From Prevotellaceae bacterium (lineage in GTDB: Bacteria; Bacteroidota; Bacteroidia; Bacteroidales; Paludibacteraceae), in assembly GCA_031271465.1 (NCBI GenBank), contig JAISVR010000005.1:1-64000 (forward strand): a DNA stretch of 64,000 nt, given 5' to 3'. Positions 9,128-18,077 of this stretch are shown here, piece by piece (position 1 is the stretch's first letter; every line of letters begins with the position of its first letter). A model generated the notes under the pieces. That model did no database searches. It was not told where the DNA came from and saw only the letters and a list, made by a program, of their open reading frames with translations. A program made the position numbers and the translations under genes.

Positions 9128-11689
9128 ATGTACAAAAAACAATATCTTACCTTTTTACTGTTGATTTTCGCCGGCTTATCGGCGTTTGCGCAAGCTGTTT
9201 ACGATGTAGATTATTCTCAATCACCCAAAAAATATGAAATAGCCGGTATTTCAGTAAGTGGTGCCGATGGTTACGACAATTCTGTGATAATCGGCTATTC
9301 GGAGTTAAAAGTGGGACAAACGGTATCGGTGCCCGGTGAAGAAATTACCGCTGCGGTGAAACGGTTTTGGAAGCACGGCATGTTTGCTGATGCCAAAATT
9401 TCCGTTGAGAAAGTTGAAGGAGAAAAAATTTGGTTGAACATTGCTTTGAAACTTCGTCCGAAAATTACCGAAATAAAGTACAGTGGCGTAAAAAAATCGC
9501 AGCAGGAAGACCTCGAAACTTTAGTAGGGCTTGCAAAAGGCGGACAGTTTACCAAAAACCTTGAAAACCAAACCCGTAACGCCGTTGTAAAATATTTTGA
9601 AGAAAAAGGTTTCAGCAATGTGCAGGTTAACATTGTTCAGGAGCCCGATGTGGCGCAACCCAATTCGGTACGAATAAATATCGACATCGATAAAAAGGAC
9701 AAAATAAAGGTGAACAAAATTTCGTTTGAAGGCAACGAAAATCTCTCTGCCCGTAAGTTGAAAAAGGCAATGAAAAACACGAAAGAACGCCGGAAAATCC
9801 TCAATATTTTCAAGTCGAAAAAATTTGTGCGTTCGCTTTACGACGAAGATAAACAAGCCATTATAGATAAATACAATCAGGTAGGTTATCGCGATGCTTA
9901 TTTAGTATCGGATACCGTAATACGCACGGGTAAAAAAGGCAATTTGGTGAATATCAACATCAAGGTTGAAGAAGGTAAGAAATATTATTTTGGCAATATA
10001 TCGTGGGTGGGCAACACGCTTTATACGGGGCAATTTCTTAACCAGATGTTGCGTATAAAAAAAGGCGATGTGTATAACGCTAAATTGCTCGACGACCGTA
10101 TTATAACCGACGAAGATGCGGTAGCAAACCTGTATCAGGATAACGGATATTTGTTTTCGAATATTGAGCCGATGGAAACAAATATCCATGGCGACAGTAT
10201 TGATTTTGAGATGCGAGTGTACGAAGGTAAACAGGCGATAATCAATAAGATAGGTATTGAAGGAAATACACGGGTGTACGACCATGTGGTGCGTCGTGAA
10301 CTGCGCACTAAACCCGGACAATTGTACAATAAATCGGATATTATGCGTACTCTGCGCGAAGTGGCGCAAATGGGCTTTTTCGACCCTGAGAAAATACAAC
10401 CCGAAATATTGCCCGACCCTGAAAATGGTACTGTGGACATTAATTACAAACTCGAAACTAAATCGAGCGACCAGGTGGAACTTTCTGCCGGTTACGGTGC
10501 TACAGGATTGACAGGTTCGTTGGGTTTGAAATTTACCAATTTTGCTATTGAGAATATTTTCCGCCCAAGTACTTATAAAATAGTACCGCAGGGCGAGGGG
10601 CAAACTCTGAGTCTGAAAGCTACCACAAACGGTAGTTATTATACATCGTTCAGCGCATCGTTTCTCGACCCTTGGTTTGGGAAAAAACGCCCCAACTCGC
10701 TTTCGCTTTCGGCATATTATTCGATGCAAACCGGTATCAGCGACCGTAGCATGACGGCGTCTAACTACTATTACAGCCAAATGTATGGTAACAGCTATGC
10801 CGTAGAAATCGACCCCGATAAATATATCCATGTGTTGGGATTGTCGCTCGGTTGGGGTACGCGTCTGAAATGGCCCGACGATTATTTTACTTTCAGTGCC
10901 AGCTTGAATTATCAACGCTATTCGCTTAACGACTGGTATTATTTTATAATGAAAAGCGGAGTGTCGAACGATTTTAATATTGGAGTGTCGCTGAGTCGCA
11001 ACTCGATAGATAACCCGATTTATACCCGTACAGGTTCTTCATTCAGTATATCGGCAGAAATTACGCCGCCTTATTCGTTGTTGGCAAAGAAAGATTATTC
11101 GGGAGCTATGAATACCGAAGATTCGAGTAAGGTGCGCTATAAATGGTTGGAATACCATAAGTGGAAAATTTCATCGAAAACATTTACGCCACTTACCGCC
11201 AATCAGAAGTTTGTGTTGATGACCCGTATGGAATACGGATTTTTGGGATATTACGATTCCAATTACCGTTCGCCGTTTAAAACTTTCTTCATGGGTGGAG
11301 ATGGAATGACTGGAGCTGCCACCTCGTATGCTACCGATATTATCGGCTTGCGTGGTTACACCAACGGTAGTCTTACGCCTTATTCGGCAAATGGTGGTTA
11401 CAACGGTAACCTCTACACTCGCCTCACCATGGAATTGCATTACCCTATTGTGCTCGAAGCGGCAACCACCATCTATGCACTGGCTTTTATAGAAGGTGGT
11501 AACTGTTGGGCAAACTTTAAGGATTTCGACCCCTTTAATCTCAAACGCTCGGCGGGTGTGGGTGTACGCCTCTTCTTACCTATGTTTGGTATGATGGGTG
11601 TAGACTGGGGCTACGGTTTCGATACGGTGATGAATAACAAATCTTTTAGCGGAGGGCATTTTAATTTTGTAATCGGACAAGAGTTTTAA
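9128..11689 (+). CDS. bamA: Outer membrane protein assembly factor BamA
   Basis: 853 residues. Signal peptide about 1-21 (LLIFAGLSAFAQ). Several POTRA domains follow to about residue 450 (for instance YSGVKKSQQEDLETLVGL, ISFEGNENLSARKLKKAM, ISWVGNTLYT, IGIEGNTRVYDHVVRRELR), then a 16-strand barrel starting at VELSAGYGATG, with the conserved GGDGMTGAATSY and IGLRGYTNGSLTP blocks and a terminal aromatic strand ending QEF. It inserts beta-barrel proteins in the outer membrane. 87 bases separate it from uppS. The two following Skp-like genes supply periplasmic chaperones for its clients. Confidence 0.95.
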   Translation: MYKKQYLTFLLLIFAGLSAFAQAVYDVDYSQSPKKYEIAGISVSGADGYDNSVIIGYSELKVGQTVSVPGEEITAAVKRFWKHGMFADAKISVEKVEGEKIWLNIALKLRPKITEIKYSGVKKSQQEDLETLVGLAKGGQFTKNLENQTRNAVVKYFEEKGFSNVQVNIVQEPDVAQPNSVRINIDIDKKDKIKVNKISFEGNENLSARKLKKAMKNTKERRKILNIFKSKKFVRSLYDEDKQAIIDKYNQVGYRDAYLVSDTVIRTGKKGNLVNINIKVEEGKKYYFGNISWVGNTLYTGQFLNQMLRIKKGDVYNAKLLDDRIITDEDAVANLYQDNGYLFSNIEPMETNIHGDSIDFEMRVYEGKQAIINKIGIEGNTRVYDHVVRRELRTKPGQLYNKSDIMRTLREVAQMGFFDPEKIQPEILPDPENGTVDINYKLETKSSDQVELSAGYGATGLTGSLGLKFTNFAIENIFRPSTYKIVPQGEGQTLSLKATTNGSYYTSFSASFLDPWFGKKRPNSLSLSAYYSMQTGISDRSMTASNYYYSQMYGNSYAVEIDPDKYIHVLGLSLGWGTRLKWPDDYFTFSASLNYQRYSLNDWYYFIMKSGVSNDFNIGVSLSRNSIDNPIYTRTGSSFSISAEITPPYSLLAKKDYSGAMNTEDSSKVRYKWLEYHKWKISSKTFTPLTANQKFVLMTRMEYGFLGYYDSNYRSPFKTFFMGGDGMTGAATSYATDIIGLRGYTNGSLTPYSANGGYNGNLYTRLTMELHYPIVLEAATTIYALAFIEGGNCWANFKDFDPFNLKRSAGVGVRLFLPMFGMMGVDWGYGFDTVMNNKSFSGGHFNFVIGQEF

Positions 11690-11734
11690 TCGGAAATAAA
11701 GAAATATACATTAACCCAATAAATTTTTACAGCT

Positions 11735-12250
11735 ATGAAAAAAATCATTTTAACATTCGCTTTGTTTGTTGCTGTTTGTGTGGCAGCAAATGCACAAAAA
11801 TTTGCGTTGGTAGATATGGAATATATTATGAAAAATATTCCTGCCTACGAAACTGCGACCGAACAGCTTAATCAAGTGTCGAAAAAATGGCAGCAAGAAG
11901 TTGAAGCTCTTAATGCCGAAACCGAAAAACTCTACAAAAACTATCAAACCGAGTTGGTATTTCTATCGCCCGATATGAAAAACAAGCGGGAAAACGAAAT
12001 TGTAGAAAAAGAAAAGGCGGCTCAAGAATTGAAACGCAAGTATTTTGGTCCCGACGGCGAACTGTTTAAAAAACGCGAAAGCTTGATGAAACCTATTCAA
12101 GATGAAATTTACAATGCTATCAAAAGCGTTTCGGAAGAAAAAGCTTACCAGCTTATTGTAGACAAATCGTCGGCAATGAATATAATTTATGCCTCTCCTA
12201 AAATCGACATCAGCGACGAAGTGCTAAGCAAAATGGGATATGCGAAATAA
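11735..12250 (+). CDS. OmpH/Skp family periplasmic chaperone (first copy)
   Basis: 171 residues with a signal peptide (about 1-20, cleaved after ANA). The mature protein starts with the family hallmark QKFALVDMEYIMKNIPAY, continues with a long charged coiled coil (about 45-125) and ends with the DKSSAMNIIYASPKIDIS tail. Skp trimers hold unfolded barrel proteins in the periplasm for BamA. 45 bases after bamA; a REP-like hairpin separates it from the second copy. Confidence 0.9.
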   Translation: MKKIILTFALFVAVCVAANAQKFALVDMEYIMKNIPAYETATEQLNQVSKKWQQEVEALNAETEKLYKNYQTELVFLSPDMKNKRENEIVEKEKAAQELKRKYFGPDGELFKKRESLMKPIQDEIYNAIKSVSEEKAYQLIVDKSSAMNIIYASPKIDISDEVLSKMGYAK

Positions 12251-12257
12251 TCTGTTC

Positions 12258-12328
12258 GTCATTGCGAGGAACGAAGCAATCTTTGGATACGATTGCTGTT
12301 TTGAGATTGCTTCGTTCTTCGCAATGAC
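12258..12328. repeat. REP-like inverted repeat (GTCATTGCGAGG family)
   Basis: Left arm GTCATTGCGAGGAACGAAGCAATC and right arm GATTGCTTCGTTCTTCGCAATGAC are near-perfect complements around a short spacer. The same unit recurs at 15074 and 21703. It lies between the two ompH genes and could form a strong hairpin in their mRNA. Confidence 0.85.
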
Positions 12329-12415
12329 TACAGCTAAACGGCTAACAGCTTAGCAAAAAAAGCTTATCACTTTAAAAAAACTTTATACATAATACAAACT
12401 TAAAAAAAACAAATC

Positions 12416-12946
12416 ATGTTGAAGAAAATTGCAATTATTGCCCTCAGTATGTTGCCTTTTGTGGCAATGGCTCAAGAACCTAAATTCGGTCATATCAATG
12501 CACAAGAAATTGTGCTGCTTATGCCACAGTTGAAAGATGCGCAAGCACAACTCAAAACCTTGTCGGAACAGTACGAAGGTGAATTGGTGAAAATGAATGA
12601 AGACGGACAAAATAAACTGCGCGAATTTAACAGCCTCGCAAAAGATACCGACCCGGGTATTGTGCAAACCAAACGCACCGAACTCGAAGCACTCGGTCAG
12701 CGTATCGAATTGGCAAAGCAAACTTTTGAAGAGCAAATTCAGAAAAAGCAAGAATCGCTTTATGCACCTATTCTCGAGCAAGTAAATAATGCGATTCAAG
12801 AAGTAGGCAAGGAGCATGGGTTTTTCTACATATTCAATCAAGCCGTGCCTTCTATTCTCTACTATTCGCCCAAAAGCGAAGATGTAGCTCCGCTGGTGCG
12901 TAAGAAATTGAATATCCCAGCCGATGCAAAACCGGCTATGATGTAA
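12416..12946 (+). CDS. OmpH/Skp family periplasmic chaperone (second copy)
   Basis: 176 residues, signal peptide about 1-20 (ending AMAQ). It has the same plan as the first copy: KFGHINAQEIVLLMPQL start, coiled coil about 40-125, and the YIFNQAVPSILYYSPKSEDV tail. Tandem ompH genes after bamA are the rule in Bacteroidota. The gap from the first copy (165 bases) is wide because of the inserted palindrome; 6 bases separate it from murI. Confidence 0.9.
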   Translation: MLKKIAIIALSMLPFVAMAQEPKFGHINAQEIVLLMPQLKDAQAQLKTLSEQYEGELVKMNEDGQNKLREFNSLAKDTDPGIVQTKRTELEALGQRIELAKQTFEEQIQKKQESLYAPILEQVNNAIQEVGKEHGFFYIFNQAVPSILYYSPKSEDVAPLVRKKLNIPADAKPAMM

Positions 12947-12952
12947 TAATTT

Positions 12953-13783
12953 ATGCCTACCTATTCGCAACAGCCGGCTCCTATAGGCATTTTCGATTCC
13001 GGTTATGGAGGATTAACCATACTTTCGGATATCAGGAAGTCGCTGCCCGATTACGATTTTATCTATTTGGGCGACAATGCCCGTACGCCCTATGGTTCGC
13101 GTTCGTATGAAGTGGTGTATCGATACACCTTGCAATGTGTGAAACGCCTTTTTTCAATGGGTTGCCACTTGGTGGTATTGGCTTGTAATACCGCTTCGGC
13201 AAAGGCATTGCGTACTATTCAACAGCACGATTTACCGCGCTTAGACCCTAATCGTCGTGTGCTGGGTATTATTTTACCTACGGCAGAAGCTGTTGGAAAG
13301 CTTACAAAGACGCGGCACATCGGTTTGCTGGGTACGGTGGGTACCGTGCAATCGCAATCGTATCCGCTCGAAATAGGCAAGCTGTATCCCGATATTACGG
13401 TACAATCGCAAGCCTGTCCGCTTTTTGTTCCGCTGATAGAGAACAACGAACATCTCAGCAAAGGAGCCGATCATTTTGTAAAAAAATATATCAACGAATT
13501 GCTGGCAAAGGACGATAAAATAGATACCGTGATTCTTGGCTGTACACATTATCCGCTGTTGCAGAAGAAAATCGAACAGGCATTGCCGGCACATATCAAG
13601 GTGATGGCACAGGGGCAATATGTTACCGATGCCTTAGTCGATTACCTGCACCGTCATCCCGAAATCGATGCGAAATGTACCCGTGGAGGAACTGTAAGTT
13701 ATTTTACAACCGAGTCGCCCGACAAATTCAATTCCTCAGCCTCGCTCTTTTTGGGCGAAGAAATTGTGGCTAAGCATATTTGA
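12953..13783 (+). CDS. murI: Glutamate racemase
   Basis: 276 residues. The N-terminal IGIFDSGYGGLTIL and GDNARTPYG, the first catalytic cysteine in VLACNTASAKALR and the second in ILGCTHYPLL are all intact. It converts L-glutamate to D-glutamate for peptidoglycan. Start ATG at 12953 lies 6 bases after ompH, so it is part of the envelope operon. Confidence 0.95.
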   Translation: MPTYSQQPAPIGIFDSGYGGLTILSDIRKSLPDYDFIYLGDNARTPYGSRSYEVVYRYTLQCVKRLFSMGCHLVVLACNTASAKALRTIQQHDLPRLDPNRRVLGIILPTAEAVGKLTKTRHIGLLGTVGTVQSQSYPLEIGKLYPDITVQSQACPLFVPLIENNEHLSKGADHFVKKYINELLAKDDKIDTVILGCTHYPLLQKKIEQALPAHIKVMAQGQYVTDALVDYLHRHPEIDAKCTRGGTVSYFTTESPDKFNSSASLFLGEEIVAKHI

Positions 13784-13806
13784 GATTACAAATAAACGCG
13801 GAAGTT

Positions 13807-14727
13807 ATGATGCATTTCAAGGCGATAACGCTTGCCGATAGAGAATTGATAAACGGATATTTTTCGTTGAAAAATTATCGAAACTGCGATTTTTCCTTCG
13901 CCAATCTTTTTTGTTGGCGGGGGAAATATCGTTTTGAATATGCCTTGGTTTCCGGTTTTCTCGTTATTCGCTTTGTATGCGACGATGGAAATCCTTGTTT
14001 TATGATGCCACTCGGCGAAGGCGATTTGCGCGAAGTATTGCAGCAGATGATAGCCAATGCTCGTGAGGAAGGTTTTCAATTTCGCATATACGCAATCACC
14101 CGCGCTATGGATGAACAAATAGAAAGCGCGATGCCGGATGTTTTTTACTATATTGAAGAGCGCGACTATTTTGAATACCTTTATCGCCGGCAGGATTTGG
14201 TAGAACTTGCCGGAAAGAAATACCAGCCTAAGCGTAATCATATCAACCGCTTTATAAGCGAACATCCCGATTGGGAATACAGTTCAATTACTCCCGCATT
14301 GATACCCGGCTGTTTGGAATTATATCATCACTGGCAGGAAAATGTGCTTGCTCGCCATCCCGAGCAGGAACTTGTTGACGAAGAACTATCGTTGCGAGAA
14401 ACTTTTGAGAACTATGAAGCCTTGGATTTGCGTGGCGGAGTATTGCTTGCAGGCGGAAAAATCGTAGCGTTTGCAGTTGGCGAAGGGCTTTGTGCCGACA
14501 CTTTTGTGGTACACATCGAAAAAGCATTGTTCGAAGTGGAGGGAGCGTTTGCAATGATAAACCGCGAATTTGCCACACACGAAGCAGAAGGATACGAGTT
14601 TATCAATCGCGAGGAAGACTTGGGCTTGGAATCGCTGCGCAAGGCAAAATTATCCTATCATCCCGTGGCTTTTCTTGAGCGCGGCAGTGTATGCCTGAAA
14701 GATGATATCACACCAAATAGTATCTGA
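13807..14727 (+). CDS. DUF2156 (phosphatidylglycerol lysyltransferase C-domain-like) protein
   Basis: 306 residues from the ATG at 13807. A TTG at 13780 would overlap murI by 4 bases and add nine residues, but the family start MHFKAITLADRELI favours the ATG codons (13807 or 13810). The fold is a double GNAT-like domain: an N-terminal half with NCDFSFANLFCW and a C-terminal half with KKYQPKRNHINRFISEHPDW, GGVLLAGGKIVAFAVGE and EGAFAMINREFA. Relatives use aminoacyl-tRNA to modify lipids or peptidoglycan; the exact substrate of this soluble Bacteroidota branch is not known. It ends the bamA-murI operon. Confidence 0.75.
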   Translation: MMHFKAITLADRELINGYFSLKNYRNCDFSFANLFCWRGKYRFEYALVSGFLVIRFVCDDGNPCFMMPLGEGDLREVLQQMIANAREEGFQFRIYAITRAMDEQIESAMPDVFYYIEERDYFEYLYRRQDLVELAGKKYQPKRNHINRFISEHPDWEYSSITPALIPGCLELYHHWQENVLARHPEQELVDEELSLRETFENYEALDLRGGVLLAGGKIVAFAVGEGLCADTFVVHIEKALFEVEGAFAMINREFATHEAEGYEFINREEDLGLESLRKAKLSYHPVAFLERGSVCLKDDITPNSI

Positions 14728-14811
14728 TTTACAACTTTTTACTCCGGCAAGCTATTTCATTTTTGCCGAGACCAATCAAACAATAAATTACGCAACCCGA
14801 ATTCAGATGTC

Positions 14812-14829
14812 ATGAACAGTACTGTTCAT
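14812..14829. repeat. 18-bp perfect palindrome and nearby dyads
   Basis: ATGAACAGTACTGTTCAT is a perfect palindrome. It is followed by a partial copy (CATGAACAACA, from about 14833) and by TGTGCAG-N5-CTGCACA, a 7-bp dyad at about 14845-14863, then CAGTGCAGACTGCA. No protein or RNA family known to me accounts for the cluster. Confidence 0.6.
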
Positions 14830-14900
14830 ACTTCATGAACAACACTGTGCAGATGCCCTGCACAACTCAGTGCAGACTGCAACCTTGTAAAAACGGATTC

Positions 14901-14983
14901 GTCATGCCGCGCTTGACGCGGTATCGCACATAAGGCAAATCAATTGCCGTTGTGCGATTGCGGCTCAAGCCCGCAATGATGCA
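14901..14983. repeat. REP-like dyad, GCTTGACCCGCAATC family
   Basis: CGTCATGCCGCGCTTGACGCGG on the left is roughly complementary to GCGGCTCAAGCCCGCAATGATG on the right, with an inner pair built on TGCGAT/ATCGCA. A related half occurs at 17171. Confidence 0.7.
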
Positions 14984-15073
14984 AACTGAATTACAGTTCC
15001 TGTCATTATTATTTCCCTTCGGTTATGACCGTTGGTTGCGAAGAGGAACGACGAAGCAATCGCAACAACCGCT

Positions 15074-15140
15074 CGTCATTGCGAGGAGGAACGACGAAGC
15101 AATCTCACAAAACAGGAATGGATTGCTTCGTGCCTCGCAA
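15074..15140. repeat. REP-like inverted repeat (GTCATTGCGAGG family)
   Basis: CGTCATTGCGAGGAGG and AACGACGAAGCAATC, then a short spacer and GATTGCTTCGTGCCTCGCAA. An additional half copy (TTGCGAAGAGGAACGACGAAG and CAATC) lies at about 15036-15061, so elements are stacked here. Confidence 0.8.
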
Positions 15141-15192
15141 CCAGCGGTCAGTGACCAACGGGAGCTAATGACGAGAAGAGATAATATCTTTC

Positions 15193-17124
15193 TTATTCCC
15201 TCAAAAATCGAATGTCGTAATATTTCAATGCCTTTGGTACAACAGTGTTCAGGCGGTTGGGCGTAAGCGGGTCGGCAATGAGCTGCACCCACGAACCGAG
15301 GCAGTTGCGCGTATCTACCGATTGAATGCGACTATCGAGATAAGCTGCGTGTAAAGCTGCCAAACCGATGTTGCCGAATGTAAGGCAACTTACAGGAAAA
15401 CCCGCTAAGTTTTTATGTTTTTGAATCAAATCAAGCACAGAAAAAATATCCTCAACTCGTTGTCCGAGCAGCGGTCGCCCAACGAAAAGCGAGAGCGCGG
15501 CGTTGCGGTAGTCGTCGTTTTGAAACTTAGAATTGTTTTTTTCTTTCAAATCGCGATTCACACCCATGCCACGCAGGTCGGCAAGCACAACAAAATGTCC
15601 GTTGGCAAGCAAACTTTCAACTTCAGGCATGTTGAACGAGCGGCTCATACCGCTGTCGTTGAGCACGATAAAAATTTGTGCCTGTTCGTTCAGTTTCTGT
15701 GTAGGACTAAGCATCACTACCGGAATGTTGGGCGAGTTTACAATATCTTTTTTTTGCAAGTTGAAATATTCCGCTTTGAACAATTCCTTCTTGTCTGTTT
15801 TTTCAATATGAATAATTGTTGCGTTTGGCTCGGCAGGAATATTGAGTAATTGCCGCACAATTTTTCGGCAACTGTCGGGCGCGAAAAACTCGCGAAAACT
15901 CTGCCGATAAGGCAGATAATGCTCTGTCATAGCAAAAAGCCGCTGCTGCAAAAGCTTTTCTTCGGGAAAATCCGTTTTCATTTGTCCCGTTCGAGTACAA
16001 AGCAACAAACTGTCGGGCAAGACAGGAGCATCGCCTGTACTAAGTGTCGAAAGGTCGTTTTTCAAATGTTTTTTGAAAAATTGCACGGCAGCTTCACGCT
16101 TGGGAGCAGAAATGCCGTGCCCATCGTCAACCGAAAATAATTTGGCATTATCTGTTTTTTCGAGCAGTTGATAAGCTTTTCGAAGTTCATCAAAAGCATT
16201 CTCACAGCCTTTGTAATCAATAAAATCGCGCTTGCCTGCCAAAATAAGCACGGGGCGCGGAGCCTGCATCAGGTAATAATCGGCAATTTCGAGTTGCGCA
16301 CGACCTTCGCCTGCGAGATATTGGCAGCCGTCGTCGGGACCATTCAACGCGAACATCCTTTCCCGTTGCGTAAAATAACTGCAACAAGCTACCGCCTTTA
16401 CGCGGCTATCAATTGCCGAAAAATAAGTAGCCTGCGTGCCTCCACCCGAATTGCCCATACAGCCGATGCGTGTTTTGTCTACCCCGTTGAGGCTGCATAA
16501 AAAATTCATGCAAACGATATTATCAATCAATTCCTCGTCGGCAACAGACCAGTCTACCAGCATGGCACCCGTGTTGAGGAGCGTATGTTCGGTAGTAGCT
16601 CTGCGTGTGAGGCTCTGTCCGGTGCTGTCGATAAGCTGCACACGCTCGCCCTGTCCCGTAGGGTCGACCACCAATACCACGAAACCATTTTGAGCCAATG
16701 AAGCGGCTGTTTTTTGGTAGCTTTCAGCCGCTTTTCCCGTTTGTTCGTGTCCGCATAAAAAAAGCACGGCAGGTTTTGCACCCGTTGCGCGTGGCAGGTA
16801 TAAATTCGTCGAAATCCGTTTGGCAAGGATTATTTTCTGAATATCAAAACCATTGCCTGCGATTGTGCCCACAGTATCGGCTTCGGGTATTCGTTGCCTG
16901 ATATTTTTCGGTATATCAGCCAACAAGCGCAGGTATTGTTGTTTACAGTCCTGTTGATAATCGACAAAAGAATCTCTACTTTTCAATGCATCCGCAAGGC
17001 GTAACTTTCGTTCGGCATACTCGCGGTGCATGATGTTGAGCAGGTATCGATTTAAGCTCTCGTTTTGCGCTGTAAGGCAAAGCGTGAAAAACAAATAGCA
17101 GAGAATTAACAACAGTTTTTTCAT
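15193..17124 (-). CDS. Secreted two-domain alpha/beta hydrolase (acetylxylan-esterase-like)
   Basis: 643 residues, signal peptide about 1-19 (ending LCLTAQ). Domain one (about 90-370) is an alpha/beta hydrolase: oxyanion segment VLFLCGHEQTG, VVDPTGQGER, nucleophile elbow GCMGNSGGG with Ser226, and a catalytic-His candidate in SVDDGHGIS. Domain two (about 400-643) repeats the fold (VVLADLRGMGVNRD) but its elbow reads TFGNIGLAAL, lacking the Ser, so it is probably non-catalytic. Such periplasmic or surface esterases often remove acetyl groups from plant or host glycans. The substrate cannot be told from context: downstream lies a repeat field, upstream a HEAT-like gene. Confidence 0.75.
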   Translation of the reverse strand: MKKLLLILCYLFFTLCLTAQNESLNRYLLNIMHREYAERKLRLADALKSRDSFVDYQQDCKQQYLRLLADIPKNIRQRIPEADTVGTIAGNGFDIQKIILAKRISTNLYLPRATGAKPAVLFLCGHEQTGKAAESYQKTAASLAQNGFVVLVVDPTGQGERVQLIDSTGQSLTRRATTEHTLLNTGAMLVDWSVADEELIDNIVCMNFLCSLNGVDKTRIGCMGNSGGGTQATYFSAIDSRVKAVACCSYFTQRERMFALNGPDDGCQYLAGEGRAQLEIADYYLMQAPRPVLILAGKRDFIDYKGCENAFDELRKAYQLLEKTDNAKLFSVDDGHGISAPKREAAVQFFKKHLKNDLSTLSTGDAPVLPDSLLLCTRTGQMKTDFPEEKLLQQRLFAMTEHYLPYRQSFREFFAPDSCRKIVRQLLNIPAEPNATIIHIEKTDKKELFKAEYFNLQKKDIVNSPNIPVVMLSPTQKLNEQAQIFIVLNDSGMSRSFNMPEVESLLANGHFVVLADLRGMGVNRDLKEKNNSKFQNDDYRNAALSLFVGRPLLGQRVEDIFSVLDLIQKHKNLAGFPVSCLTFGNIGLAALHAAYLDSRIQSVDTRNCLGSWVQLIADPLTPNRLNTVVPKALKYYDIRFLRE

Positions 17125-17170
17125 TGATTAATCGTTTAGTCAAAATAAGGAAACTATTAATATTTTGTTT

Positions 17171-17242
17171 CGTCATTGCAAGCTTGACCCGCAATCGCCC
17201 AATTAACAAATAAGCAATTCTGAAATAAATTCAGAATGACGG
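17171..17242. repeat. REP-like element, GCTTGACCCGCAATC family
   Basis: Starts CGTCATTGCAAGCTTGACCCGC and ends CAGAATGACG, so the outer CGTCATT/AATGACG arms pair while the inside is degenerate. It lies between the hydrolase gene and the next gene upstream and overlaps the stop of the latter. Confidence 0.65.
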
Positions 17243-17767
17243 ATTTTTATTTTTCGAAAAAAGTTCTTTTAGTACCTTACGCCTTGCCGCATTGAAACTC
17301 TTGGAATAAAGATTTGTTTCGGTATGTTCGAGGCAGGCTTGCAATTCGGGGCGAAAGTCGGGGTATATATCACAAACCCGCAGCAGAATATACATACAAT
17401 ACACCTGAATGGCGGGCTTTTGTTTGGGCGAAAGCATGTTGTCGAAACAAAAATTGATAAACTCGACCGAATAATCCGTGAACTGCGATTTGGATAAAAT
17501 GCTCAAAAATGAGCGCACAACGCCCCCGAATTTAAGTTGAGGAATTTTTTCTGCAATGTCTGCCAGCTTTGGGTTAATCAATTCGGCATTTTCTTGCTGC
17601 AACAGCAACAGTACCCATGCTGCCCGCCATGCCACACGCTCATTGTCAGCCAAAGCCAACTCGTAGAGTGTATCAACCGTGGCGGGATGCTGCAAGGCTT
17701 CGGCTTTGATATTGCCAAACATGCCGGAAAAGAAACTGCCTTCGAGGATATGTGTCAAATTATTCAA
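17231..17767 (-). CDS. HEAT-like alpha-helical protein, unknown function
   Basis: 178 residues, no signal peptide. The sequence is helical throughout with a HEAT/ARM-like feel (TLYELALADNERVAWRAAWV, AVQVYCMYILLRVC-type helices). Small single-domain proteins of this kind are common next to the DUF721 gene in Bacteroidota and are annotated hypothetical. It reads in the same direction as the DUF721 gene, 14 bases away, so co-transcription is likely. No catalytic motif is visible; a protein-binding scaffold is the best guess. Confidence 0.65.
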   Translation of the reverse strand: MNNLTHILEGSFFSGMFGNIKAEALQHPATVDTLYELALADNERVAWRAAWVLLLLQQENAELINPKLADIAEKIPQLKFGGVVRSFLSILSKSQFTDYSVEFINFCFDNMLSPKQKPAIQVYCMYILLRVCDIYPDFRPELQACLEHTETNLYSKSFNAARRKVLKELFSKNKNPSF

Positions 17768-17781
17768 TGGTTAATCCTTTG

Positions 17782-18072
17782 TTAATTGAATCGAATATCC
17801 GTAATTACCGTTTCACCCACTTTTTGATTGAGATTATCAATCAATTTTTGACGAAACGAAAGAAGCTCGTTGCGCAGTGCCGGCGAAATTATTTTGAGAT
17901 ACAACACCCTGTTTTTGATGCTTTTGTCTTCGATGTACTTGCTCAGCCCACTACCCAGAACTTCGGGCAGCACGGCAAGCAGACGAGTTTCGTTGAGCTT
18001 TGTGTCCAAGCGTTGCGCTTTAAGTACATCGCGCAGCAACTCGCCGATGGGTAAGGTTTGACTTCGTCGCAT
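17782..18072 (-). CDS. DUF721 (DciA-like) protein
   Basis: 96 residues. The pattern IGELLRDVLKAQRLDTKLNE, the Leu-Pro step in AVLPEVLGSGLSKY, and LYLKIISPALRNELLSFRQKLIDNLN define the DUF721 family. Some members (DciA) load the replicative helicase where DnaC is absent, so a replication role is possible but only inferred here. It sits 5 bases after the glucosaminidase gene. Confidence 0.8.
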   Translation of the reverse strand: MRRSQTLPIGELLRDVLKAQRLDTKLNETRLLAVLPEVLGSGLSKYIEDKSIKNRVLYLKIISPALRNELLSFRQKLIDNLNQKVGETVITDIRFN

Positions 18073-18077
18073 GGCAG

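Larger units (their letters stand above)
14728..15192. other. Repeat-filled gap between converging genes
   Basis: 465 bases between two 3' gene ends. It holds an 18-bp perfect palindrome and related dyads (14812-14880), a long REP-like dyad of the CGTCATGCCGCGCTTGACG type (14901-14983), a half element near 15035-15065 and a full GTCATTGCGAGG element (15074-15140). A frame running through it on the plus strand is repeat-derived and I do not count it as a gene. Confidence 0.6.

Noticed and set aside
14952..15266. Plus-strand 104-residue frame
   Set aside because: It runs through REP-like repeats and into the antisense of the hydrolase gene; composition is repeat-derived.
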